The notes: generated by a model not told the origin, from the sequence alone. A DNA stretch of 64,000 bases from Gnetum montanum (GCA_015680685.1 MNCI01029535.1:143822-207821); one strand, 5' to 3'. Counted from the stretch's first letter, positions 33,171 to 45,480 are shown. Numbers and translations are program-made.

Positions 33171-34810
33171 GTAGTAGTTAGAGGCGCAACTATTTGAGTT
33201 TGGTAACCCTATTAAAAAAGAGGTGATTAATAAGCTGAAACTTAGGATTAGAGGAGGCAGAGGAGGCTATATGGATCGTATCAAGGCTTCCAAATCCATT
33301 TTTAGAAAAGGAATCTTAATCAATGACTACTAGGTACCATATTCCTTCCTTTTCTCTATTTTTTGACCAAATTATGGAATGTTTTCCCAGCTCTAGGCTT
33401 GTCTTAGTAGATATTTTGGCATTTGACTATGTTGAATCTAGGATTTAAGATTTCTTAATGTCATGGGGCTAAGATTTAGAAATCTTGGAATTTTTTGAAA
33501 ATGATAAGGATTTTTTTTAAAGCACATGTGTAGTATTAATGCCTATTTTTTTACTTATTTTGGCCAAAATTTATGGTTTTTTCTAGCCTACATGTAATGA
33601 GATTATTGAGTTTTGACTATACAAGATTGTTGTTGAAGTTTTTTTGGTGATCCTAGAGGTGGAAATAGAATTTTTAGATTTTTATTATAAATATTTGGAC
33701 TTTTTCTCAACCGAGTATGCAATGTTTTACATTATTTTCTAAGATTTTTGTAGTTTTTTCTTGGCTAAATTGGTAGTGTTGGTGAGGTTTCAATCACTAT
33801 GGTTAGTGTCTTAGGTTCTTGGCAAGGTAGCTATATTACTGGAGGATCCTAAATCATGTTTTTATTTTTTATAATTTGTATGGATTTTTTTTGTAGTCAG
33901 TGAACTACAAACTAGGGTTTTTTCTAATCCAAATCTGGTAAAAATTTGGTTTTCTTTTCACACATGTAAGTACAGTGCTATTAGTGAATTTGGGTTGTTC
34001 TAGTCATGCTCTTTGCATCTATGTTCTAAAATAATTTTTAAAAATTTCTTGTAGATTTTTTCCAACTCTATGAACCAAGACTAGTCAATTTCTTGATTAG
34101 ATTCAAAGTTCTAGATTTTTTGTTAGCTAGTATTGATAATAGTTGAGTGCTTGATCTTGAATTTGATCATTGTAGGTTTATTCCTAGTCCCATTGCTAGT
34201 GTGTGACTATCTAGACTTTGTAAGAGTAGCATATAAAACTCCTTGTCATGATGGGGAAGTGTATGAGGAATTTTGGATTTTTTGAAGGGATGAAAGAGTA
34301 GCATGTGAACTTCTAGAATCAGAAATCCATAGTGTTTCTAATCTATTTCCTTTATTCCTAGTGTTAATTATTTTCCTAGTCTGTACCTTCAAGCATCTCA
34401 GTTTACCCAGGTCTAGTGCTATCAATTTTGGTCATTGGTTTCATGTAATTTTCATTGTCATGAGGTTTCTAGTTTTCATGACAAGTGTTTGCTAACATGC
34501 CTAACTTAGTCAAATTCTATTCTTGGTTTGTAAGCTTTATGTTGAGTGTAATTTTAGTCATATTCATGAATTTTCGCTAGCTTATAATTTCATTTCTTTG
34601 TTAAAATTGTCAATTTTTATGTGCTATTGGTTTTAAGGTCATTTCATGCTTTAATGGTTACATTTATGAATATTCTTGGTACTAATTATTGCATGTTTTT
34701 ATTGTCCATAGGTCCTAGGCTATGTTGGTGATTGGCTCGATGACATTCCTCCTTACCATAGTTTCATTGAAGCTTTTGATGTTGATAATGTAGACTATCA
34801 ATCTTAAGTA
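33171..34810 (+). pseudogene. Remnant of an opposite-strand multi-exon gene in element D
   Basis: An open stretch of about 50 codons at 33183-33332 (LEAQLFEFGNPIKKEV...GGRGGYMDR) starts after TTCTTGTAG and ends at TAG|GTACCA, like an exon with acceptor and donor. The last block (34711-34808) starts after TCCATAG and reads VLGYVGDWLDDIPPYHSF to a TAA. It is a plausible terminal exon, comparable in position and acidity to A's last exon. The T-rich sequence between resembles intronic DNA, with no protein-level match to A. The first exon would be at 560-900, separated by the B insertion. Gene-ness is inferred from colinearity with A. Confidence 0.35.
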
Positions 34811-35204
34811 TTATGGTTGTTGACTAGTTGCTACATCCATGAATTTAAAGAATGTATATAATCTATTTTTTGTTACATTGTGTAACTATGGATATGATCA
34901 TAGCCTACTTGGCTATGTTTGATTCAATGATTTTGTATTTTTCTCTAGTTTAACACCATTATTTGGCAATAGATTTTTAGGTGTTTTTTCATGTTTTGTA
35001 TTTTTTCTATGTTTTATATTTTTATGTAAAAATATTCATGTTAAAATAGTAATAAAAGGAAAGGCCACAAGGTAAAACTATATGGCATAATGAACTACAA
35101 TGAAAACTATAAAACAAAGCATAAACATGCAAGAAAAGATTGCAAACAATGTTATTAAGTAAATAAGCCACTTGTAAACACAAGGAAAGGAAGTATACAC
35201 CATC
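34811..35204. other. AT-rich stretch of element D, nothing recognisable
   Basis: Follows the terminal-exon-like block. No repeats, ORFs or signals beyond A/T richness. Confidence 0.4.
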
Positions 35205-35420
35205 TTATATTACTATTTTTAAGCCTTAGTAGACCATGAATTCACAAGTTTTAGGCCCTAACAAGGTAATGGTTTTATTGGTTTTAGGCCCTGACATGTC
35301 ATGGTTTACTAGTTTTAGGGCCTAGTAGGCCACTAGTTTTAGGCCATGGAAAACCATGATTTACCAATTTTAGGCCTTGGTAGGACACTAGTTATAGGCC
35401 CTAGTAGGCCATAATAGTGG
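35205..35420. repeat. Minisatellite after the protease of D
   Basis: About six units of ACTAGTTTTAGGCCCTAGTAGGCCA-like sequence (25-38 bp). Core TTTTAGGCC-(C/T)T-G-TAGGCCAT is shared with B (25436) and related to A's AGTTTAAGGCCTTACC. Confidence 0.8.
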
Positions 35421-35729
35421 TTTTCTAGCAAGTATGGGATAATCGTAAGAGAAAACAAAAGAATAAAATATAAATAGAAACATGATATAGGGCTATGAAA
35501 GTAAATAAATGATCATTGACAAAAGAAAGGATAAGATGCCTACTATGTGTTTGTTGTTTGATATTTGATATACTTATTTTTTATAACTCTATGCTCACCA
35601 TCCTTCTTATTTGATATGGAAAGTTTCAAGCATTCTTGTTGATTGTCCAATGTTGTAACATTGGAAATGTTAGCATTGTTTTTGTTGTTGTTGATGGACG
35701 CAACTTGGGTGTTAGTAATTTCTTAAGAC

Positions 35730-36420
35730 TCCAATTCTGAATCCTATTCAATGTTGACATTGTTAATGAATGGTAGAAACATGTTCTCCTCATGAATTAT
35801 AATTTAAGGACTCTCATATGATAAGCAAATCTCCTAGTGCATAGGAGATGAGATTGTTTGAAGCTTTACTAACCATGACCTTCCTAGAATCAAGTTGAAA
35901 CCAAGTGTTTCCTCAACCACTAGGAAGTTGGTGGATATGGGGAACTATTTCATGACTATAAAATCCAAGGATATGGACTCTTGTATCACTACCTATGATC
36001 CATTGAATAACTTGAGCATGGAGGTAGAGGTCTCTTGGATGTTCTGAGCTAGATCCAGTTTCTTAACAATGGTAAATGATATCACATTAGTTGCTGCTGT
36101 TATCTACATGGACATGATGAATCTTAGCAACACATATGGTAATGAGAAGAGGATTAGATAGCACTTCTCCATTTTATGGATTAATTTTCACTTCTTTTTC
36201 ATGAAATGGAAGCATAGGTTCATGCTTATTTTCACTAAGTTGAGTTTGCCTAATGATAGAGTGAATTAATTCTTTGTTAGTAGGCATCTCTTCACTTGCA
36301 AGAATAGAGGTCAACATTTGAACTAGTGCATCTCTATGAGTAGTGAAAGTTATGATTAGGTCATACAGGTTCAATGATATGTTCTTTTGTTTCAGGAATC
36401 ATTTAGCTTGTTCCATTGTT
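35730..36420 (-). pseudogene. Protease region of element D
   Basis: A 66-codon frame (36374-36174: NLYDLIITFTTHRDALVQML) followed by broken matches. The later matches include FNLILGRSWLVKLQ and ISSPMH near 35890-35840. The active-site region is mutated (about 36100). Closest to B. Confidence 0.7.
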
Positions 36421-39160
36421 GTAAGAAAATTCTTTTCCTTGGTTTGTGATTTTTCAGCCTTGGTAGTTTTAATTTTCTTCATTCTTTGTAGAATTTTCAC
36501 CTTATGTTTCATCATGTATTTCTTGGACCCCTTGCTCATACCTAGTTTGTGATTCTCTCATTGTTGATTGATTGATGTAGTTTGAGCAATGGAATTTATG
36601 GTTGGAGCTAGTCTTAGTGAAGGCTTTGGTGGGTCAACTTGCTTTTAAGCCTTCTATGGTTGGCATCCTTCGATGGGCATAGTTGGTTTGGAAATAGGTT
36701 GTTTTTTTTTGCCATTGTAGTGGTGATTTCTTATTACTTAGTGATGACATTGTTGAGGTATTGGCCACCATAGATGAGCATTGGTCATGGGTTGTTGTAG
36801 GTTTACTTGTGGATGGCAGAGGCACCCAAATAACAAATAGTTTTCTAGATTTAGGGAGGTTGATAATGATTTATTTGGATTATGATGTTTTTATCACTAA
36901 AGATAGAACATGTATGATAAAAGAATCTTTGGGGACCAAATTTGATGGTACTTGTATTATAAAGGGAATTCTAGGCTTTAGGCTCTAAGGCTAGGGTGGT
37001 ACCTTGATGACAATTGGTTCTCTAGGAAAACTAGGTAGTTTGGTTGCTATGAATGAGGCTATGATATAAGTTTCATTATTGGAGTTTGAAGATTTGGGTT
37101 CATCTAATAATAGCTCTCTATAATTGATCATCTTTTGAAGATTATCTTTCAATGGTGGGCAAAAATTAGTTGTGATTAGCTAGTTGCTAATAATGAGAAA
37201 ACTTGTTACGCCTGAAGAACTTTAGCAATTTTGGATCATCTTTGGTTACTATTGTTGGATCTCTAGCTATCTCACAAAGACAATCATGCCTCTTACAAGC
37301 ATCCTTGGATAGTTTCTTATGTTGAATTCAGTTATCTTTAAGCAATTGTACTTGGAGCTCAAAGGTTTCATAGGAAACTTTGTATTTTTAGATCTATCCT
37401 TGTGCTTAAAGTTAGCTCTTGGATGATTGGAAGCATATAAAGTAGATGATTAAAATGAGTTAGAAGGTGTGTTACATGGTAGAGATGTTTACCTCTATAC
37501 TTGTTTTGGTTCTTTTGTTACTATGGTCATGGTTGTTTGCACTTGCTTAGTCTTATCCTTGTTCATTTTAGTGTATTGGTTTTTGTAGACGACATAGGCT
37601 AGATAACTACTAGCTTCAACAACCTCCTCAATATTCTTAAGTTTTGAAAAGGCTTGTCTTAATGATTCGGATTCTAAGTAATAAAGTTTTAACTAGTAAA
37701 ATCATTGATCATCCACTTTAAAATGGATAGCATATGGGATTTAGAGATGGAATCTGGAATCTCATTGAGCATTACATTCCATATCTAAATGAACCTTTGG
37801 ATTTGTTTAAGTAACCACTACCTCATTTTCATGAGTTGGTCCAATGTTATATCTAGTTTAAGTTATACTTAAATCTATTAATGAATTTGGTTGTCAAGTC
37901 ATTAAGAGAGGAAATAGTATCTCATGGTAATATTTAGCACTAGTCCAAAGTCTTTTCTTTTAGGAACATAGGAAACATTTGCAATATTGTATGAGATCAT
38001 GCTTGCAATAATAGATACTTAAAATGGAAGGTAACAAGATGTGAATTAGTATCTCCTTCACCATATTATTTGGTGAAGTTTGGGATAGGCATGCCTATGA
38101 GTAATGTGATTTGGAGGATGGTAGGGCTAATGGGATCATCCTAGTAGTAGTCCATGACCTTCACCATTTGTATTATGCTAGTTTCAAGTTTTTGCAGCTT
38201 CTTAGTAAGGTTCAAGATCAACTAAAAGGCTTGATTTAGGCCTTGTAAAGTTTCTAAGAGTTGCACTTGTGGTTGTTGAATGGTTGATGTTTGTGAAATA
38301 GGCAATAGTATAGATTGGAGGGGTCATGTGACTACTATTGTAGGAGGGTAAATTAGGAAGAATGATGTTTGTATAGGGATATGAGCAACATAAGAAGTAT
38401 TAAAAATAAAGAAATTAGGTCAAATGTGTAAAATTTTGTATTCTAGAAAAAGGGCTAACTAAAAGTATAAAAGGTTGAAGCATGAAGAGAATTATTGGCA
38501 GGTGTTGAGGCACTCTAATAAAAGGTACTAAGGTAAATAGTGAGATAAGTAAGGAAGTGGGTTGGGAACTTAGATTGGTAGAGGCCATAGGGGAAGTTCG
38601 GTTTACTACTAAAGAAGAAAATAGAGTTGAACATGATCACCTTTGGGATATATCATTACAAAATGTCACCTAAGAAGATATCTAGCTTGTAATAAGCCCT
38701 ACGATGATCTTGCTCCTCTTGGTGAAACCCTAAACTAGATTTTTCACTCACCTCATCATCATCATCTACACTTACTAACTATGCCAATAGATGTACATAG
38801 AATTTGAATAATTTAATATGGTTGTATGATGAAGAGAAGTATTCCTTCTCATTCTTGTGGATCAACTCATATTGATGCTTTAAGTTGAATTCTTTATGTG
38901 GAATACATACATCCACTTTGATTTTTATACATATGAAGTTGTAATATTATGCATCAATGTTTACATGCACTGGGCTAAGTCCTAACTACCTAAGAGATTG
39001 CCTATGCTCTATTATAGTTGGATCATTATACACAAGAAAAATTTTGATTTGAGACCATAACTAATATTTTGTGTGGTAGAATGGTTGATGTGAAAGACAT
39101 GAACTATGAAAGACTAAGTAATTGATCAAGTGTGACTAAGATTTTAACATTTTAAATAAG
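36421..39160 (-). pseudogene. Gag and linker of element D, heavily decayed
   Basis: Collinear with B and A. Linker at 36.8-37.1 kb, knuckle region near 37.2 kb, capsid-like words at 37.6-38.2 kb, Pro/Gln-rich part at 38.2-38.6 kb and N-terminal part at 38.65-39.0 kb. No frame exceeds about 75 codons. Identification rests on order and nucleotide similarity to B. Confidence 0.55.
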
Positions 39161-39169
39161 CTTTAGGTT

Positions 39170-39560
39170 ATAGCTTAAGTGCTTGTAGCATATGAGGGTT
39201 GCAACGTATTTGACAATTGTATAGCTTGTAAAAGGTATAAAATATAAGACAAATGTGTAGCTTGTAAGAGGTCTAGCATATAAGACAAGCTATAGCATAT
39301 GAGAGCTATAGCATGTGAGCCTGCAATGTATGAAGTTGTAGGGTATGGGACTATAGCATATGAAGCTACAGTATGTGAAATTATGGTAGATGTGAATGCA
39401 ATGTATAAAGCTACAATGTATGAGATTGCAGTGTATAAGGCTATAGTGTGTAAGGCTTCACAATGTGTAAAGCTCACAACATGTAAGACTACATTGTATA
39501 GGATTACAGTGTATGAAGCACTAAAATGTATGAAATTATAACTTATATAAGTGTAGCATA
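39170..39560. repeat. 5' leader repeats of element D
   Basis: About 20 degenerate units of the kind AGCATATGAGGCTATAG / GCAATGTATGAAGCTACAG, 16-22 bp each. It sits where A has its GTAGACAGAGTCTAC leader repeats. Open frames on both strands here are repeat translations. Confidence 0.8.
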
Positions 39561-39763
39561 TTTGGCTAAAACATATGTAAATGAAAAAAATAAAATAAAC
39601 TACAACTAAAACTAAACCAATAATTTTTTCTAGCATGAGAAATATTTTGTAGAAATACAGCTATAGGAAACTTAAAAAACTATGAACGTAGAGAAAGAAG
39701 AAAGCACTCTAAACTACAATTGTAAAAATAATTGTTTTGGATGTAAAGTATTATAAAAGGGAT

Positions 39764-40833
39764 TGTACCTTAATAAACCCCAATAGGACCTAATACATAA
39801 CTTCCAAGTAGATCTAGCTTAGAAAATAAGAACAACACAATAAAATGGAGAAAATCTCCTTATATTAAGATAATTCTCAAAATACATAGAAAATAAATCA
39901 AAGATGAGGAGCCAAGCTTAACTCAAAACTCTCCCAAGGATCTTAGAGGCCACACTTATCTTGCCTCAATCCTTAATTGCTCACAATGGAGCCCAAGCTC
40001 AAGAGAAGACACTTATAAGAGATTCTCCTAACCTCTCTCAAGTGCTCTTCCTTACCTTTCACTCAACTTCCTTGCATAAGATCTCTTCTTACACAAGCTC
40101 TCTTCCCTCAAGATCTCTCTCTCTTACCCTTTGTTGGGATGTTTGACCTTTAGCTTTTGCATTTTTGCTCTTGGCATTATGACACTTGGTACTATAACAC
40201 AACTTGGCATAGTGGCACTTGGCACTGTAGCACTTGGCACTTCAACACTTGGCACTGCGACCTTAACAATAGTGAATTACCTTAATATTTATAAGAAAAT
40301 AGAAGATAAGAGCCCTAGAAACCTTTTCTCAACTCAACTTGAGGTTCTCTAGCTATTTCCCAAGTCTTCTAACCTTTTCCTTGATTGTTTCCATCTTTCG
40401 TTGGCTATTTCTTAAATTGGAATGAGCATTTTTGGAAGTTTCCACATGTGTCTAAGTTGTCTTTGGCTTCATGTAGATGTCTCTTATGAAAGCCATGCTC
40501 TCAGGAGAGCTATTTATTATTTTTGATAGAAGTGTTCTATGGACTTGAGATGTCTTTACTTCAAGGGAGATGTCTTTGGAAAGACATCTATATTTTTGAG
40601 AAGACATCTATCCTCAAGGTACCAAAAATAAAAATGCTTGTTTTGATGCTAGAAGCCTTTGAATGCCTTCAAAAATGTTCCCATAGACCCTAGGACCTCC
40701 TAAACTCATCAGAATGATCCAAAAACACCCCAAAAGATGTCAAAACATCCAAGAATCATCCCCAACAAAATAAACTCAAAAAGACACATAACATGTAGGG
40801 TAGAACAAAGGGATTAGAAGAGGAGTCCCTACA
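39764..40833 (-). mobile_element. 3' LTR of element F
   Basis: Minus strand TGTAGGGAC (40833) to GGTACA (39764). U3 has AGATGTCT/AGACATCT modules at 40540-40620, TATAAATA (minus) at 40286-40293, and a 15-bp ACTTGGCACTATGRC array at 40186-40262. The last 180 bp (39764-39940) have no counterpart in the other LTR. Confidence 0.7.
40286..40293 (-). promoter_or_regulatory. TATA box of element F 3' LTR (TATAAATA)
   Basis: Same motif and spacing as 43009-43016 in the other LTR; fixes F's orientation as minus. Confidence 0.6.
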
Positions 40834-40859
40834 CCAACTCTCCCACCCTTAAAAATTTC

Positions 40860-42577
40860 ATACTTCATGACCTTTCACAAGCTAGAAGGCACCATGCCCC
40901 CTTGACTCAAGGCCATCACAATAATCATGATTCAATGCATTACAAACATGAGAATAAATATCATTAGAGGTTTTGGTTTTGAGCTTCCATTGCTCATGGG
41001 GGCTTGTCCTTATGCCCCACCATGCTTCCTTTATTTCAGTATCTTCTTGGAATGCTTCCCTTGCATGCCCATAATGAGTCAAAACTATAATAAATAAAGA
41101 ATAAGGAAAAGAAAAAGGATTAGGCTTTCTTAATTCAACATCCTTTCTTCTTTTCATTTTCCCCTTCTTCACCTTCTTCTTCTTGGTGTTTAGAAGACTA
41201 CCACTTAGCTTCCTTTCATCACCACCATGTAGATTGCTGTCATGATGCAGTTCCATTTTACAGCCAAGACAATCAAATCCATCAACACACTCCAAAAATT
41301 TATCATTTCTATAATCAATAGAAAAAATCTACAAATTTTGGAAAATCAAATCATTATCGATGTCTTCACTCACATCAATAATGACCTTCTCATAAGGACT
41401 ATTCCAATAGCTATCATCATCAAAAAAATTACCATCATTAGTCTTCTTCTTACTAATAATGGCATCAAAAGTCATAAAATGACTTTCAATCTCATTGTAA
41501 TCACCATAATGATCATGATGCTCACCATTACCATTGAATAAATCACTACCAAGTTGAAGTGAAGAACTAGCATCCATCACACTAGCTTCAACATGAAAGA
41601 CATTACTACCATCAACAAGGTAAAGTTCATCCTTACTTACCTCTTCATGACTTCTCCCATCCATCTTTGGTTCAACTTGATCTTCAACATGTGGCTGCTC
41701 AATCTCTTCAAAGCTTGAGGGTTCAAGATTCTAAATAGGAGTTCCTAGTTTCAATGGTTTCTCCTCTTTAAAAGAATCATCAACAAGCTATTCATCCCAC
41801 TTTGGAGGTACCAAATCAAGAGGTAAAATCTCCTTCATAGGTTTAACATTAGATTCATCCAAAACATCATTAAAGAAAATATTCTTCCACATACCTGGGC
41901 TAGAAGACTCACCTCTCTCCCATGAGATAGTCTCAACTTGACTTAGAATCTCCCTTTCCTTGCCACAAAGTATAGAAAAATTGTAAAAAGAATGGGAATC
42001 ATACCTTCTAGTGTTACCCTTAATCCTCCTTGAAGAAGTCCCTTGCTCATTGCCACTCTCTTAGCTTAGATCCTTCACCTCCCATGACTCAAGAGGTAGA
42101 AGCTCTCCTTGATTAGCAACAGACACAATCTTGGACTTTGAATATCTCTTGGTCCATTTTATGAAGCTCTTGGTTTCCTCCCTTTAAACCCTTGAGTATT
42201 GAGCACTCCTTCACTCAATAAGAGATATTTTGAGAACTCCTTTTCTCATTAATCTCTACTTCATAAAATCCTTCAACTTCCTTCCCTTCTTGATGGCTAG
42301 AATATTTTCTATTAAATCTCCTTAAAATATTTCCCATGTTAGTCTTGAATTTATCCATATCCCTTTCTAAATTTTCTACAAAATATTGGTGCTTGTGGAT
42401 CTTTACTTTGGGAAGATCTCCTTGCATTTCAGAAACAAAAACTTTAAAGGAGTCCTTAAACTCTTGAAGCTCTTGTCTAAGCTCTTGATATGTCTTATTC
42501 TTTGAAGCCATACTGAAAGTAACAAGAATGATACCCAAAAGTAAATACAAAAATATCCACAACAATGTTCCTCTCAT
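40860..42577 (-). pseudogene. Internal coding region of element F, family not recognised
   Basis: The first part (42577-42215, usable Met about 42510) reads MASKNKTYQELRQELQEFKD and is predicted coiled-coil, Gag-like in style. The middle part has many stops. A later part (41664-41329) is very acidic, with Asp/Asn/His-rich words such as NGNGEHHDHYGDYNE. The last part (41295-40882) has a Lys-rich run (LLNTKKKKVKKGKMKRRKD) and ends in HVCNALNHDYCDGLESRGHG, just before the PPT. No protease, RT or integrase motifs are visible. I do not recognise a family; a structural protein of a non-autonomous LTR element is the likeliest reading. Confidence 0.45.
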
Positions 42578-42606
42578 TCAAAGATAACACTAAGCTTCAA
42601 CATAAA

Positions 42607-42673
42607 AGTGTGAAAACCTATAAACCCCTACACTAGATTGGTATCGAAGTGAAGGTTTAGAGGTTTTCACACT
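42607..42673. other. Inverted repeat with a PBS-like loop at the inner edge of F's 5' LTR
   Basis: Stem AGTGTGAAAACCTATAAACC / GGTTTAGAGGTTTTCACACT with loop CCTACACTAGAT-TGGTATCG. The loop's plus-strand TGGTATCGAAG resembles the initiator-tRNA PBS (TGGTATCAGAGC) but points opposite to F. It replaces about 180 bp of U5. Confidence 0.6.
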
Positions 42674-43520
42674 TATCCCCTTTCAATCCTCAATTTATTA
42701 CAATGGAGCCGAAGCTCAAGACAACACTTATAAGAGATTCTCTTAACCTCTCTCAAGTTCTCCCTTTCCTTTCACTTAACATCCTTGCACAAGCTTTCTT
42801 TCCTCAAGAGCTCTCTCTCTTGTCCTCTTTTGGGATGTTTGGCCTTTGGAATTTGCACTTTGGCCCTTGGAACTATGACACTTGGTACTACAACACTTGG
42901 CACTATGGCACTTGGCACTGCAACACTTGGAACTTCGACACTTGGCACTATGACACTTGGCACTTTGGAACTTGGCACTATGGCCCTAACAGTGGTAAAT
43001 TACATCCATATTTATACGAAATTAGAAGATAAGAATCCTAGAAACATTTTCTCCACTCAACTTGAGGTTCTCCAACTATTTTCCAAGTCTTCTCACCTTC
43101 TTCGTGGTTGTTTCCATCTTACTTTGGCTATTTCTTGAATTGGAATGAGCATTTTTGAAAGTTTCCCTATGCATTTGGATCATCTCTAGCTTCATGTAGA
43201 CATCTCCTATGAAAATCCTACCCTTGGAAGAGATGTCTACTATTTTTGGTAGATGTCTTCTATGGACTTGAGATGTCTTTACTTTAAGGAAGACATCTAT
43301 CTTGAAGGTGCCAAAAATTGAAATGGTTGTTTTGATGCCAAAAGCTTTGGATGCCTCCCAACAAGGCCCCATAGACCCTGGAACATCATAAATTCATCAA
43401 AATGAGTCAAAACATCCTGAAACATGCTAAAACATCCAAGAATCATCCCCAAAAAAATAAACTCCAAAAGACACATAACATATAGGGTAGAACAAGGGGA
43501 TCAGAAGAGGTGTCCCTACA
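42650..43520 (-). mobile_element. 5' LTR of element F (U5 end missing)
   Basis: Aligns with 39942-40833. A 15-bp array of about seven units ACTTGGCACTATGGC at 42866-42985, minus-strand TATAAATA at 43009-43016, and AGATGTCT modules at 43210-43290. Confidence 0.7.
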
Positions 43521-43736
43521 ACAAAGTACAAAGTGCAGAAGAGATGGCTAGTGCTATGCATTGCAACTACAAAAATTAATTTTTTCAAGTATAATGGTAA
43601 AATTGGAAATTTTATAAAATGTTAGATTTTAGAAAAGTCAAAAATAAATTTTTTTATTAAATACACTATGTAACATGGTAGAAATAGATAAAGAAATGTT
43701 TTTGTAAATGGGCTTTGGACAAAAAATTTAGGTAGA

Positions 43737-44379
43737 GGCTTTTCTTCTAGTGTTAGAAAACTATAAGAATGGGAAAAAATCGATGTTGGAAAACTAAGAG
43801 AATTTTTGTATAAAATTTTAATTTGAAGATCCATGAGCCTTGAAAGGATCTAGGGTGCCTTAGGTAGTCTTATCAATTACATAAAGACTTATAAAATCTC
43901 TTATTGTAATAAAAAAGAATAAATAAAAGCATCTGAAATAGGGATTTAGCATTGGATCAAGAATGGAGAAAGATGTATGAAATGTGTAAAAAATATGGCC
44001 AAAATAACTACAAAACTTTATATTAAATATTGTAAAAAATTAGGTTCATAAATATAGATTGGGAGGCTTTAAAAGCTTAAGAATACAAAAATAGCTTTGA
44101 AATCTTGTGCAAGAGGCAAGGTTTGTTTTGCATCGAATCTACACCAGTCTCCTGATCAATTTGGACTATAATAAATGTTTCTAAAATTATTTTCTTCTTT
44201 TAGTGATCTATGGTAAGAAGGCTACAAAAGGCTATGAAATATGCACTAATTTCTCCACTCTTTACTAAAATCAAGTCTTTCTTTTTGCTCAAAAATTCTC
44301 TTTTCTGTGTGTCACAAAGATATGCCAAAAGGTCCTAAGAATGATGTTGAGTTTGGTATAAATTATTAACCTTTTTATG
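43737..44379 (-). mobile_element. PBS-like site and first part of D's 5' LTR
   Basis: GGCTTTTCTTCTAGTGTTAG (43737-43756) is a decayed form of the PBS seen in A and B. 43757-44340 is collinear with C's LTR at about 46800-47440. The LTR is cut at 44379/44380 by element G and resumes near 46656. Confidence 0.55.
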
Positions 44380-45476
44380 TGTCAAAACCTTAAGTAAAAT
44401 GGAGTCAAAGGATGTTTGTGTGGTTGTGTGATTATTATGTTTGTAGGACAAGAATGTGGACTGAGATAAGAAGGCTTGTAGAAGCTCAAGAACATGAATA
44501 AGAAATGAACAATTCAAGTGCAAAGAAAGGTTAAAGAAATATGTCTCCAAGAAATAGTAGACATCTTGGAAGAATTGAAGGTAGCATAGGAGAAGATGTC
44601 TCTAAAAAATAGTAGACATCTTCTTGGATAGAAAGACATCTTTCTTGAGACAAAGACATCTTCCCAGAATGAAGGCAAGTTATAGAAAGACATCTTTCAT
44701 TAGAAAAATATGTCTTCCCAAAATGAAGGTCAGTTACAAAAAGACATCTTTCACTAAAAGAAGACATTTTTCTAGAATGGAGGCTAGATGCAAAAAGACA
44801 TCTCAGTCATGAAGAAGACAACTTCCATGATAATTAGTTAGCCATTGGATGAGTTCCAAGATGAATTTGGAAATATAGTGGCTATAAGAAGACTTCATTA
44901 TCATTGGAAAATGTGCAAAATTTTGTATTATCATTGTGTAAGCATTTGGCAATCATTGTTACTCCTCATTGTTCTATCATTTTGTCTACTATAAAGTGAG
45001 GTGTACCTCAAGTACAAGGATCAAAAAACTAAGTTACATTCATCCCTTGTAATTGTTGTTCTCTTTTGTTGCTTTGTAGGGTTGATGTGCTTCTTGTAGG
45101 AAGGCATGTTGCTTGAGCTTGTTGGGATTTTGGGGGATTGAGTGTTGGTGTAAAGCCACAATACTCTGAAGTAGAGCTCAAGTTGTAAAGGTTGTGGGAT
45201 CCCAGAAACCACATTCTAAGCTTATTAAAACCTTGTAGGGTTAAGTGGATTCATAGCATTGAATTACTTTATAGTGGAGCTTAGAGCTTGTATAGGATGT
45301 GGTACCCTTCAAACCATATTTGAAAGCAACAAGGTTTGAAAGTGTGCTTGTGAACTACCCTATGAGTGTGGACTATCCAAGTTGGAGAACCATGTTAAAT
45401 TTGGTGTGTGTGCTTTGTCCCAAAGAATTTTAATTTGGGGAACTTATATATCCCCCCTTCTAAGTTCTGTGATCCA
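44380..45476 (+). mobile_element. 5' LTR of element G
   Basis: Start TGTCAAAACC matches H's LTR start at 59206 (minus). U3 holds AGACATCT modules at 44540-44815, about 8 copies. TATAAAG at 44990 and transcribed part to 45476. The segment 45060-45470 is repeated at 46255-46640. Confidence 0.75.
44990..44996 (+). promoter_or_regulatory. TATA box of element G LTR
   Basis: TATAAAG in CTACTATAAAGTGAGG, about 490 bp before the LTR end and downstream of the AGACATCT repeats. Confidence 0.5.
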
Positions 45477-45480
45477 TAAG

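Larger units (their letters stand above)
39764..43520 (-). mobile_element. Element F: short LTR element with an unrecognised ORF, no pol
   Basis: Two LTRs in direct orientation (39764-40833 and about 42650-43520) flank 1.8 kb with minus-strand coding pieces. Minus-strand LTR start is TGTAGGGACWCC; a purine tract AAGGGTGGGAGAGTTGG precedes the 3' LTR. Both LTRs have TATAAATA on the minus strand. No TSD was confirmed. Lacking pol, it would depend on a partner; its U3 resembles that of copia-type LTR H (58.7-58.95 kb). Confidence 0.7.

Noticed and set aside
39175-39636. 153-codon minus-strand open frame and its plus-strand shadow
   Set aside because: Lies in the AGCATATGAGG leader repeats of D; low-complexity composition on both strands, no conservation in A.
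41242-41541. 99-codon plus-strand Ile-rich frame
   Set aside because: Antisense shadow of the acidic minus-strand ORF of F.
42772-42978. Open frame with repeated VPSVxVPS
   Set aside because: Translation of the 15-bp ACTTGGCACTATGGC array in F's LTR.
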